Assembly (NCBI GenBank): GCA_015222405.1
Contig: JADFVG010000063.1
Location: forward strand, 1-15,415
Length of the DNA stretch: 15,415 nucleotides
Origin: Chloroflexota bacterium
GTDB lineage: Bacteria > Chloroflexota > Dehalococcoidia > E44-bin15
Reading direction: 5' to 3'
Shown piece after piece: positions 1-5,741 of this stretch. The stretch's first letter is position 1. Every line of letters starts with the position of its first letter. A program made the position numbers and the translations under genes. The notes below the pieces were generated by a model. It made no database searches. It had not been told where the DNA came from and saw only the letters and a program-made list of their open reading frames with translations.

Positions 1-2
1 AA

Positions 3-779
3 ATGGAGCGAGTTCAAGTACGGCAAAGGATAGGCCTGTTTCGGTGGCGCGGTGGCCTTAGAGAGGTGGCGCTAATCCTATGTGTCTACGGGACCTACTG
101 GCTCACCCGTGGCAGCTTGCCAGATAGAGTGGTTACAGCAGTGCAAAATGCCTGGGATATCGTTGATCTCGAGAGGTATCTGGGGTTTTTCTGGGAGCCG
201 CACATCCAGTCCTGGTTCCTCAAAAGCTCCTTCTGGGTTGACGCCGCAAACGCAGTATATACCTACTTCTATTACCCAGTGCTCATCATCTTCGCCATCT
301 GGGCGTACAACCGCCATCGAAAGCAGTATTCAATGGCGCGCAATGTCTTCCTCGTTTCTGCTGGCATCGGGTTTATATGCTTTGCCATTTATCCCTTGGC
401 TCCTCCTCGGATGCTACTTAGTTTTGGCTTCGTCGATACCATGGCCCAATATGGTTCCGTAGATTACAGCGCATCATTCTTTCGCACCTTCTCCAATCCT
501 TATGCCGCGATGCCTAGCCTTCACTTTGGCTGGATCTTGCTCGTCGGGATAAGCACTTTTCTTATAGCTAAGTCCATCTGGTTGAAGGTGGTGGGTGTCC
601 TAGTGCCCCTGTGTATGCTCATTGCAACAGTAGCCACAGGTAACCACTTCATTATCGATCTCATTGCCGGTGCCATAGTTATAGGCCTAGCCTATGGCCT
701 GATCATACTGTTCACCAGATTGAGGAGTAAGGTCAAACCACCTTTAGCCTTAGAAAAACATGGTGGGGCTTCGGAATAG
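3..779 (+). CDS. PAP2_3-like membrane phosphatase/phosphotransferase
   Basis: This is a polytopic membrane protein of about 258 residues. It carries the motif pattern of the PAP2_3 branch of the PAP2 superfamily: YPLAPPRM at 130-137, PSLHFGW at 171-177 and GNHFIIDLIAG at 213-223. The two His residues (174 and 215) and the Asp (219) are the expected phosphoryl-transfer residues. Hydrophobic stretches near 20-36, 88-102, 114-130, 174-190, 195-212 and 217-238 suggest about six helices. Members of this family hydrolyse or transfer phosphate groups of lipids (the inositol phosphorylceramide synthase group is related); the substrate here cannot be told. The ATG lies 3 bases from the window edge, so the true start may be further upstream and no ribosome binding site can be checked. 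The gene converges on the next PAP2 gene with only 25 nt between the stops. Confidence 0.8.
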   Translation: MERVQVRQRIGLFRWRGGLREVALILCVYGTYWLTRGSLPDRVVTAVQNAWDIVDLERYLGFFWEPHIQSWFLKSSFWVDAANAVYTYFYYPVLIIFAIWAYNRHRKQYSMARNVFLVSAGIGFICFAIYPLAPPRMLLSFGFVDTMAQYGSVDYSASFFRTFSNPYAAMPSLHFGWILLVGISTFLIAKSIWLKVVGVLVPLCMLIATVATGNHFIIDLIAGAIVIGLAYGLIILFTRLRSKVKPPLALEKHGGASE

Positions 780-804
780 GCATTTCAAGGACTAGCGTTG
801 ATTG

Positions 805-2808
805 TCACGGTAGATTAACTACGGAAATTCCTTCAACGGTGACTGGTTTTTCTCCTTGTGGCAGGCGTTTCCTCCGCAGCACCGTTATTCTAGATAGCCG
901 GAGACGGTGATAAAGGCCGAAGGGCAGCTTGTAAAGGAATTGGTCGATGATAAGTGGGGCAAGCCCTGCTCTTAGCATGGGCTCAGCAGCTAAGTAGCTG
1001 ACAGCCCCCAGTCCCGGCACCACCGCGAGCAGCATCACCCGAACCGAATGTATAGCTCGGGCGATCCGATATTGCTCAGGGGTGATCCGCCCCATAGCAA
1101 CCTGTAAGCGGGACCTCATCCTGAAGCCCAGCACCCAGAAGAACCGAACTATGCTTCCCAAAGGAAATCGCAAGGGAAGGCTAAGAACCAGGTGAGCCCC
1201 CAGATGGTATAGTGTTCCACTCTCGCAAAGGCTCGCTACGTTCGACCGTAAAACGGTGGCTTCCTCAGCGGCCATCCTCCCTTCCTGCACCCACCGCCCC
1301 ATGCCATCATGGAGGAAGCGAATGGCAGTGCTTTCGGCCCCCTCAAGCTTGGAGCGCAGCCAGGTGGACAGTCTCCCAAAATTGAAGATGCGATAGATAA
1401 GCCGCGCCACGCGGCCCCAGATCGCAGGCTCCTGGGCTTTCCACGCCTTGGTGTACCTCTCGCAGGCTTCCACTGCCTGCCCTAGCTCCTCAAACTCTTC
1501 TCGGCTCAGGACCTGTCGCAGGGAGACCTTATTGTCGCGCAGGTAGCCATGTAGCCGTAGGAAGTCCACATCATCAAAGCTGGGAATGTGGCCCTCCCTC
1601 AGCAGTCCCCCAAGCTGGGCAATCGGCTGGACTGGAGAGACCAGCGCAGACTCCATGTCGATGACCTTTAACCACCCCTCAGGGGTCAAAATAAGGTTGG
1701 AATAGGCCCTGGGGTTGCCGGGAAGGACTTGCCAAGTGGGAAGACCGACAGCGGTGAAATAATCGGCCACCTCTCGCAGCGCCCCCTCGACCTGGCAGTT
1801 AGAACGAGGTGTACTGCCCGGGATGAACTCAGTCACCAGTCGGTGTCGCCCGTTCTCCTTTCGGATCTCCAAGATGGGAGCAACCATGTTGTATCCAAAA
1901 CGATACTTTGTAAGCAGGCCAGCGACTTTGCGCCGGTATTGGGCAGCTAAGAGGGCTTCCCTGCGGCCATTGTAAGGAAACCGCGCCTGGAAAGCCAGCC
2001 AGTAAAGGGCTCGCACTGGAAACGAGGGATTATACTCCTTGATGGCCAATCCACGGCCTTCATCTAGGTATACGGTGCTAGCGATGGAATGGGCAACCCG
2101 TAACCCGTGGTCCCCCCTCAACCTAGGTTGCACCTTGGGAAGGGGAAGACGCCCATCCCTAGCCGACAGGTAAAACCAGCCTAGGGCTCCTAAAACGAGA
2201 GCCCCCATAAGGTAGCCACCGAGGACATCGCTGGGCCAGTGGGCGCCGAGGTAGACCCTAGAAAGGCTCACCAGAGCAACCATCGAGAATGCGAAACCGA
2301 CAGCTAAAGAACGTATAACCTTATCCTTAACATTGACGAATACAATAAGGGCGAGAAGGCCATAAAAGGCAAGGGCCGCAGCTGCATGGCCACTGGGGAA
2401 GCTGTAGCCAAAACCGGCCCCCCACGTCTGGACAAGGTCTGCGGTGGGACGAGGACGGTCTACGAGGTTCACGATGATGTTGTCAATGGCCCACAGGCTG
2501 CCAACAGCGGAGACCACCAAAGCCTCCAGAGGTCTGGCCTTGAGCCACAGGAAGAGGACGACTAACACCAGAGCCAGAATGCCCCCTAGCTCGGCGGCAG
2601 CCATATCGTCAAAAAAGGAGAGGAAAGTATACAGACCGGGGAACTCCAGGCTCTGGATCCAGCGGGTAATAGTCACATCGAAGGAAAAGGGCCCATGATG
2701 ATGATACACCTGGAAAGAGAAGAACCCCAGAGCAGAAGCAACCAAGCCTAGGGCCAACGAGCCCCAGATCACCCTTGTTCGTAGTGAAAACCTTTGTCGA
2801 CTCTCCAC
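805..2808 (-). CDS. PAP2 phosphatase fused to a kinase-fold-like domain
   Basis: This 667-residue protein starts with GTG. The N-terminal 1-215 is a membrane PAP2 domain with RPRP at 118-121, PSGH at 138-141 and SRVYLGAHWPSD at 183-194, so the catalytic His141, His190 and Asp194 are present. The lysine normally seven residues before the second RP arginine (motif C1) is replaced by Val113. Residues 230-400 resemble a protein-kinase-like or aminoglycoside-phosphotransferase-like fold: AIKEY with Lys257, then NPRAYSN at 365-371 and VIDMES at 382-387. Asn371 and Asp384 match metal-binding positions, but the catalytic-loop Asp position is Pro366, so kinase activity is doubtful. Residues 533-565 and 588-632 are hydrophobic and may be further membrane helices. 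No in-frame start codon lies between the GTG and an upstream stop, and the ribosome binding site is weak. A lipid phosphatase with a regulatory pseudokinase part is an inference. Confidence 0.85.
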   Translation of the reverse strand: MESRQRFSLRTRVIWGSLALGLVASALGFFSFQVYHHHGPFSFDVTITRWIQSLEFPGLYTFLSFFDDMAAAELGGILALVLVVLFLWLKARPLEALVVSAVGSLWAIDNIIVNLVDRPRPTADLVQTWGAGFGYSFPSGHAAAALAFYGLLALIVFVNVKDKVIRSLAVGFAFSMVALVSLSRVYLGAHWPSDVLGGYLMGALVLGALGWFYLSARDGRLPLPKVQPRLRGDHGLRVAHSIASTVYLDEGRGLAIKEYNPSFPVRALYWLAFQARFPYNGRREALLAAQYRRKVAGLLTKYRFGYNMVAPILEIRKENGRHRLVTEFIPGSTPRSNCQVEGALREVADYFTAVGLPTWQVLPGNPRAYSNLILTPEGWLKVIDMESALVSPVQPIAQLGGLLREGHIPSFDDVDFLRLHGYLRDNKVSLRQVLSREEFEELGQAVEACERYTKAWKAQEPAIWGRVARLIYRIFNFGRLSTWLRSKLEGAESTAIRFLHDGMGRWVQEGRMAAEEATVLRSNVASLCESGTLYHLGAHLVLSLPLRFPLGSIVRFFWVLGFRMRSRLQVAMGRITPEQYRIARAIHSVRVMLLAVVPGLGAVSYLAAEPMLRAGLAPLIIDQFLYKLPFGLYHRLRLSRITVLRRKRLPQGEKPVTVEGISVVNLP

Positions 2809-2879
2809 GACGTTACTCTTTTGCCGCTTCCTCCCCCAGTGTGCGCCGTAAGGAATTTCGGCACCAAATCCCTATAAAT

Positions 2880-2909
2880 ACTATAAACGACTCAGAGCCA
2901 CTTGTCCAA
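2880..2909 (-). promoter_or_regulatory. Weak candidate promoter for the PAP2-kinase gene
   Basis: On the minus strand, TATAGT (2880-2885) makes a good -10 hexamer. TTGGAC (2904-2909) lies 18 nt upstream as a poor -35. A better-looking TTGACA at 2913-2918 is too far from this -10. The predicted start would leave a leader of about 65 nt before the GTG. Confidence 0.3.
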
Positions 2910-2935
2910 TACTGTCAACTTCTGGCTATAAAACA

Positions 2936-3052
2936 TTAAAGCGCTTTCTTGTTGGATTTGCCTGGCTTGCGCTTTTTTATCGCAGCTTCCGCCTTCGACT
3001 TCTTGCCCAGCCTCTTCATCCGGAACCAAGAAGGTGTGCGATAACCCTTCAT
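2936..3052 (-). CDS. Small very basic protein (38 aa) downstream of hypA
   Basis: An ATG at 3052 opens 38 codons ending in TAA at 2936. The peptide begins MKGYRTPSWFRMKRLG and continues with a lysine-rich tail. Fifteen of 38 residues are Lys or Arg and only one is acidic, with an aromatic patch (YRTPSWF) near the N-terminus. GAGGG at 3059-3063 sits 6 nt before the ATG, which is a good ribosome binding site. The gene follows the hypA stop by 31 nt on the same strand, so it is probably the third gene of hypB-hypA. I do not recognise the family. The composition suggests binding to nucleic acid, ribosome or another acidic partner, but this is only inference. The ribosome binding site and position favour a real gene; the short length leaves some doubt. 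Confidence 0.6.
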   Translation of the reverse strand: MKGYRTPSWFRMKRLGKKSKAEAAIKKRKPGKSNKKAL

Positions 3053-3083
3053 CGTGATCCCTCTATCTGTAGCTGCCTTCGCC

Positions 3084-3461
3084 TCATGGGCATAACAGCT
3101 TGATTCTGTTGACCGTGCATCCCCTGCCCTTCTCTACTACTACCTTGCTCGAACCACATAGGGGGCAGGAGAGGGAGGGGAGGACGAAATGATAGACGGG
3201 GTCATCTTTCATTTCCAGTGTTCCTTTATAACCGCATCCTGGACATGAAATCTCCGGCGGGATTAGCTTTATGTCAAGTTTTGCCCCGTGAGCGATGGTT
3301 TCCTCAAACTTTATTTCCAACCAAAACCTGACCTGCTCTGGATTAAGAAAGGAGAGCCCGCCGATCTCGATTTGGACGCTCAATACCTTCTTTGCCTCCC
3401 TCTTTGCCGCTTCCTCCAAAACGACATCGGCTATCGCCTCTGACGTGGCGAGTTCATGCAT
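3084..3461 (-). CDS. hypA: Hydrogenase/nickel maturation protein HypA
   Basis: HypA is a small metallochaperone that passes nickel to an enzyme active site, classically [NiFe]-hydrogenase and in some organisms urease, together with HypB. The N-terminus MHEL carries the nickel-binding His2 and Glu3. The zinc site is made of two CPxC knuckles, Cys73/Cys76 and Cys99/Cys102. At 125 residues it is slightly longer than the usual 110-120. It starts 1 nt after the hypB stop with only a weak GGGG-type ribosome binding site, so translation is probably coupled to hypB. No hydrogenase structural genes and no hypCDEF lie in this window, so the client enzyme is unknown. Confidence 0.94.
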   Translation of the reverse strand: MHELATSEAIADVVLEEAAKREAKKVLSVQIEIGGLSFLNPEQVRFWLEIKFEETIAHGAKLDIKLIPPEISCPGCGYKGTLEMKDDPVYHFVLPSLSCPLCGSSKVVVEKGRGCTVNRIKLLCP

Positions 3462-3462
3462 C

Positions 3463-4131
3463 TTAAAGCCCCAGCGCCTCGATCAGCCCCTCTGTCCCCT
3501 CCCCGGTCATGAAGTTGGTCTTAGCAACCTTCAGCCCTGGCTTTATGACAAGAAGCTGCTGCTCCAGTTGTTCAACCTTAACCCCCATGGCTTGGGAGAG
3601 ATCTATCTTGTTAATCGCCACCGCATCGGCATCGATGAAGATAAAGGGGTGCTTCACCACCATATAAGGGCCCTCGGTAACCGAGATCACTACGACTCTC
3701 TGGTGTGCGCCCAGGGGGAAATCAGCGGGGCAGATCAGATTGCCCACATTTTCAATGAAAAGGAGGTCAATCTCCTCTAAATTCAGCTCCGAGAACGCCT
3801 TTCTCACCAGATTGGCATCAAGGTGGCATTCTCTTCCCGTGTTTACCTCGATAACGTTCGCCCCCGAGGAGCTTATCCTCTCCGCATCTATGGTCGTGGT
3901 CAAGTCGCCTGCGATGGCCGCTATTTTATGCCTACCGCTTAAGCGAGTTACCAAGTGCATGATTAAGGAGGTCTTGCCTGAGCCTATGGAGCCCATGACA
4001 TCTATGGCACGGACATTATGTTGGTCGAGGAGTTTTCTATTTTCTTCCGCTAGCTCCCTGTTTCTCCTCAGGAAGTCTTCATTGAGCTCGATATCCAGAA
4101 TCTCGCCTTCATCACTCTCCACAACTTTCAT
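3463..4131 (-). CDS. hypB: Hydrogenase/nickel maturation GTPase HypB
   Basis: HypB is a SIMIBI-class GTPase that drives nickel insertion together with HypA. The sequence shows a P-loop GSIGSGKT at 47-54, a conserved metal site with Cys102-His103 and Cys134 (in ENVGNLICP), and the guanine-specificity motif NKID at 174-177. It lacks a histidine-rich nickel-storage stretch at the N-terminus, as do many HypB proteins. Two ATG codons are adjacent. The second (4131) is preferred because AGGAG (4138-4142) is 6 nt before it but only 3 nt before the first (4134). It heads the hypB-hypA-small-protein operon and has its own promoter candidate. Confidence 0.94.
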   Translation of the reverse strand: MKVVESDEGEILDIELNEDFLRRNRELAEENRKLLDQHNVRAIDVMGSIGSGKTSLIMHLVTRLSGRHKIAAIAGDLTTTIDAERISSSGANVIEVNTGRECHLDANLVRKAFSELNLEEIDLLFIENVGNLICPADFPLGAHQRVVVISVTEGPYMVVKHPFIFIDADAVAINKIDLSQAMGVKVEQLEQQLLVIKPGLKVAKTNFMTGEGTEGLIEALGL

Positions 4132-4134
4132 CAT

Positions 4135-4142
4135 CCTCTCCT
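4135..4142 (-). promoter_or_regulatory. hypB ribosome binding site deciding the start
   Basis: AGGAGAGG stands directly before two adjacent ATG codons. Spacing of AGGAG is 3 nt to the first and 6 nt to the second, so the second ATG at 4131 is the better start. Confidence 0.7.
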
Positions 4143-4155
4143 TTCACCACTTCCT

Positions 4156-4184
4156 ATAGTAAGCCCTAGGGCTTCAACGGTCAA
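4156..4184 (-). promoter_or_regulatory. Promoter of the hypB-hypA operon
   Basis: On the minus strand, TTGACC (4179-4184, five of six to consensus) and TACTAT (4156-4161, four of six) are separated by exactly 17 nt. They lie about 25 nt upstream of the hypB start, leaving a short leader with the ribosome binding site. The spacer is filled by a perfect palindrome described separately, which suggests the promoter is controlled. Confidence 0.6.
4161..4174. promoter_or_regulatory. Perfect 14-bp palindrome inside the hypB promoter (operator candidate)
   Basis: AAGCCCTAGGGCTT reads the same on both strands and occupies almost the whole spacer between the -35 and -10 hexamers of the hypB promoter. 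A dimeric repressor bound here would block RNA polymerase. The regulator is not identified and no matching transcription factor gene is in the window. Confidence 0.5.
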
Positions 4185-4199
4185 GCAGATGGAGGCCTG

Positions 4200-4230
4200 T
4201 GTCATTTATTCATTGACAAATGAACTGACA
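4200..4230. promoter_or_regulatory. Inverted repeat in the divergent hypB/phosphoesterase region
   Basis: TTCATT (4209-4214) and AATGAA (4219-4224) face each other around GACA. Outer arms TGTCA (4200-4204) and TGACA (4226-4230) extend the dyad with an unequal bulge. The dyad overlaps the TTGACA -35 candidate of the phosphoesterase gene, so it could be an operator. Confidence 0.35.
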
Positions 4231-4242
4231 GGTTGGTAACTT
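4213..4242 (+). promoter_or_regulatory. Candidate promoter of the metallophosphoesterase gene
   Basis: A perfect TTGACA (4213-4218) is followed after 18 nt by a poor -10, TAACTT (4237-4242). Transcription would begin near 4249, downstream of the possible TTG start at 4241. That favours translation from the ATG at 4286. Confidence 0.35.
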
Positions 4243-4285
4243 GACCTTGGCTGTTTTAGATTTGCGGTCTGCTCTTGGATGGGTG

Positions 4286-5014
4286 ATGGAGAGGGATATC
4301 ATATTTGAAAGCTCGGACTGGCACTGCGACCCCAATGGTCTCATCGATGAGGCCAAGGAGTTCATTAGAAGAGGTAAGGAGGCCGGGGCCACAATTGTTG
4401 GCTGCGGGGACCTGCTCAATCTACTCCCCATGGGGAGAAAAAAATTCAATGGGGCGATGGTGGTGAACGAGCTGGTTCAAGCCCTCGATGGTTACCCATT
4501 CTATTATGTCAGCGGCAATCATGACCCTTATCCCTGGGTGGTGGAGCTTTTTCGAGATACCCCCAATATCGAGGTGGTGAAGAGGCTTGAGAGCGAGCTT
4601 GGTGGTAGAACCTATCTCTTCACCCATGGCCATCAGTGGGCCATAGACTGGGCGCTCCTGCGCCACTTTGCTCCCCGCTTTGTTGAATACATGGTGGACC
4701 ACCTGCCCAGGCTGTGGTACCACTTCTGCAAGCGGGTGGGCTGGATGGCAAGCGAGGCCAAGCGCAAGGCGAGCACCGGCCATAGGGAGCGCCAGAAGTA
4801 TAATGACCTCACTGGCATCATATGGCGCAATGGCATCAAGTTTGCGCAGCACGATGGCTGTTGCGTTGTCCTGGGTCACACCCACACCTCAGGCGAGTTC
4901 AAGAGGTTCGCTGGCGGAGACACAGGGATAATCTCGGTAATCGTCGACGGTGGTGACCTGCGGGATGGAACCTATGTGGTCGTGGATAGCGATGCGCATC
5001 TGGAGTACTTGTGA
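4286..5014 (+). CDS. Calcineurin-like metallophosphoesterase
   Basis: This soluble two-metal phosphoesterase has all five family blocks: DWH at 11-13, GD with Asp42, GNHD at 77-80, HGH at 114-116 and GHTH at 197-200. These supply the ligands for the dinuclear metal centre and the catalytic His. A helical, Arg/Trp-rich insert (about 120-185) lies between the last two blocks. The substrate cannot be predicted; LpxH-like and diadenosine-tetraphosphatase-like enzymes share this layout. The frame can be extended to a TTG at 4241. I chose the ATG at 4286 because the first beta strand (DIIFESSDWH) follows directly and the likely promoter overlaps the TTG, though neither start has a strong ribosome binding site. 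The gene is divergent from hypB and not obviously linked to it in function. Confidence 0.86.
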   Translation: MERDIIFESSDWHCDPNGLIDEAKEFIRRGKEAGATIVGCGDLLNLLPMGRKKFNGAMVVNELVQALDGYPFYYVSGNHDPYPWVVELFRDTPNIEVVKRLESELGGRTYLFTHGHQWAIDWALLRHFAPRFVEYMVDHLPRLWYHFCKRVGWMASEAKRKASTGHRERQKYNDLTGIIWRNGIKFAQHDGCCVVLGHTHTSGEFKRFAGGDTGIISVIVDGGDLRDGTYVVVDSDAHLEYL

Positions 5015-5024
5015 AGGGGATCAA

Positions 5025-5054
5025 GACGTGAAGAAACCAAAACCACTTCAAGTC
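5025..5054 (+). terminator. Weak stem-loop after the phosphoesterase gene
   Basis: GACGTGAAG (5025-5033) pairs with CTTCAAGTC (5046-5054) with one mismatch around a 12-nt A/C-rich loop, 10 nt after the stop. There is no T-run, so an intrinsic terminator is doubtful. Confidence 0.25.
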
Positions 5055-5097
5055 GTGAGCTGCTTCTAAGCATCCTAATACCTGCTGGAGGTGGGCG

Positions 5098-5316
5098 ATG
5101 AGCAACGGTGCCTTTGCCCACTTTCAGTCATATCTCCATCTTACACTGACTCCCATCCCCATGAGACCACACTCAAAGATGCCTCAGGCAATACAGCGCA
5201 ATGGCTGGAACCCAGCTCTCCAAGCCAAGAGCGAACGGGGGCGTTCGCTGCAGAAAGAACTTGGCAATCTTGGACGCGGAAGCTCCATCCACAATCTCAA
5301 AGATGTGAATATTTAG
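5098..5316 (+). CDS. Doubtful small hypothetical protein (72 aa)
   Basis: The ATG is preceded by GGAGGT (5087-5092) with a 5-nt gap, one of the best ribosome binding sites in the window. That is the main support. The 72-residue product begins MSNGAFAHFQSYLHL, has a basic middle (QAKSERGRSLQKE) and no recognisable domain, signal peptide or membrane segment. A perfect 8-bp hairpin lies inside it. Its stop is directly followed by another GGAGGT that belongs to the ribbon-helix-helix remnant, so the two could once have been a gene pair, for example a small toxin-antitoxin or regulator module. It may equally be non-coding or a remnant. Confidence 0.3.
   Translation: MSNGAFAHFQSYLHLTLTPIPMRPHSKMPQAIQRNGWNPALQAKSERGRSLQKELGNLGRGSSIHNLKDVNI
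5230..5249. repeat. Perfect 8-bp inverted repeat with GGGG loop
   Basis: AGCGAACG (5230-5237) and CGTTCGCT (5242-5249) are exact reverse complements around GGGG. No T-run follows on either strand, so it is not a typical terminator. Its role is unknown. Confidence 0.5.
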
Positions 5317-5328
5317 TGGAGGTCGGTT

Positions 5329-5545
5329 ATAAGCAGAACGATTAGCGCTCGACTGAGTCAGACGCAAACTGAGACACTCGATGGTCTAGCTAGACGGAAG
5401 GGTGTTTCACGGTCTCAAGTTATTGGCGTCTATGGCTAAACAGGCTGTAGACACTGAAGCTAGACATCTTATAGACAACGTAAACATCGTAGCTAAACAG
5501 CGTGTAAACACTCAAGACAGGCTCAAAGCAAAAGTAGCATCTTGA
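5329..5545 (+). pseudogene. Decayed ribbon-helix-helix (antitoxin/CopG-like) gene
   Basis: Reading from an ATA at 5329 gives SRTISARLSQTQ, then LDGLARRKGVSRSQVI, and a stop at 5437-5439. This has the ribbon-helix-helix layout: a short basic strand, an amphipathic helix and the GVSRS turn before the second helix. GGAGGT (5318-5323) lies 5 nt before the ATA, where an ATG would be expected. No ATG, GTG or TTG is available in frame between the upstream stop and the ATA. The second helix is cut short. Another frame (5390 to the stop at 5543-5545) continues with a charged helical sequence including MAKQAVDTEARHLID, so a frameshift is likely as well. Proteins of this type are commonly antitoxins or small repressors. 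I see no intact toxin next to it. The assignment is by motif only. Confidence 0.5.
5435..5521 (+). repeat. Two imperfect 30-nt copies, 57 nt apart
   Basis: The segment at 5435-5464 and the one at 5492-5521 match at about 23 of 30 positions, both beginning GCTAAACAG. The 57-nt offset is 19 codons, and in that frame both encode an AKQxVxT-type peptide. A duplication inside a coding sequence would explain this. Confidence 0.4.
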
Positions 5546-5567
5546 GGATGATGCGCTTTAGAATGTA

Positions 5568-5601
5568 TCGGGACGTTTCCCCACCCATTTACCTGTCCCG
5601 A
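5568..5601. repeat. Short inverted pair TCGGGAC / GTCCCGA
   Basis: The 7-mers at 5568-5574 and 5595-5601 are exact reverse complements around 20 C-rich bases. They could fold into a hairpin or be the trace of a mobile element end. There is no transposase nearby. Confidence 0.3.
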
Positions 5602-5741
5602 CCCCGGTGAGACAAGCCATAGTACTACATTGTATCCCATATGTGGCAAGCTATAGCTAGACGGCTGTGGCGGAAACTGTACCAGTGAAGGCTGCCATGT
5701 TGTAATATAGGCATAGTGGACCGAAGAGTACCCGTACCTTT

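Larger units (their letters stand above)
5015..5741. other. Gene-poor stretch with decayed coding remnants
   Basis: No full-length gene is supported between the phosphoesterase and treT. The stretch contains one small ORF with a strong ribosome binding site, a perfect hairpin, a broken ribbon-helix-helix gene, an imperfect 30-nt repeat and a short inverted pair, listed separately. The 11-mer TAGCTAGACGG occurs twice (5387-5397 and 5654-5664). From 5602 to 5741 I see nothing further that I can name. The mix resembles eroded accessory DNA. Confidence 0.5.

Noticed and set aside
3295..3780. A 161-codon plus-strand frame across the hypA/hypB junction
   Set aside because: It is antisense to both conserved maturation genes and shows no domain of its own.
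4421..4885. A 154-codon minus-strand frame inside the metallophosphoesterase
   Set aside because: The plus-strand protein has all catalytic blocks, so the opposite frame is a shadow.
5091..5345. A second plus-strand frame overlapping the 72-aa ORF
   Set aside because: Its start lies inside the ribosome binding site of the 5098 ORF and the product has no recognisable features.
5384..5395. The 12-bp palindrome GTCTAGCTAGAC as an operator
   Set aside because: It lies inside the ribbon-helix-helix coding remnant, with no promoter around it; it is probably incidental.
5015..5741. CRISPR array or insertion sequence in the gene-poor stretch
   Set aside because: The repeats are too few and too diverged for a CRISPR array, and no transposase or clear target-site duplication is present.
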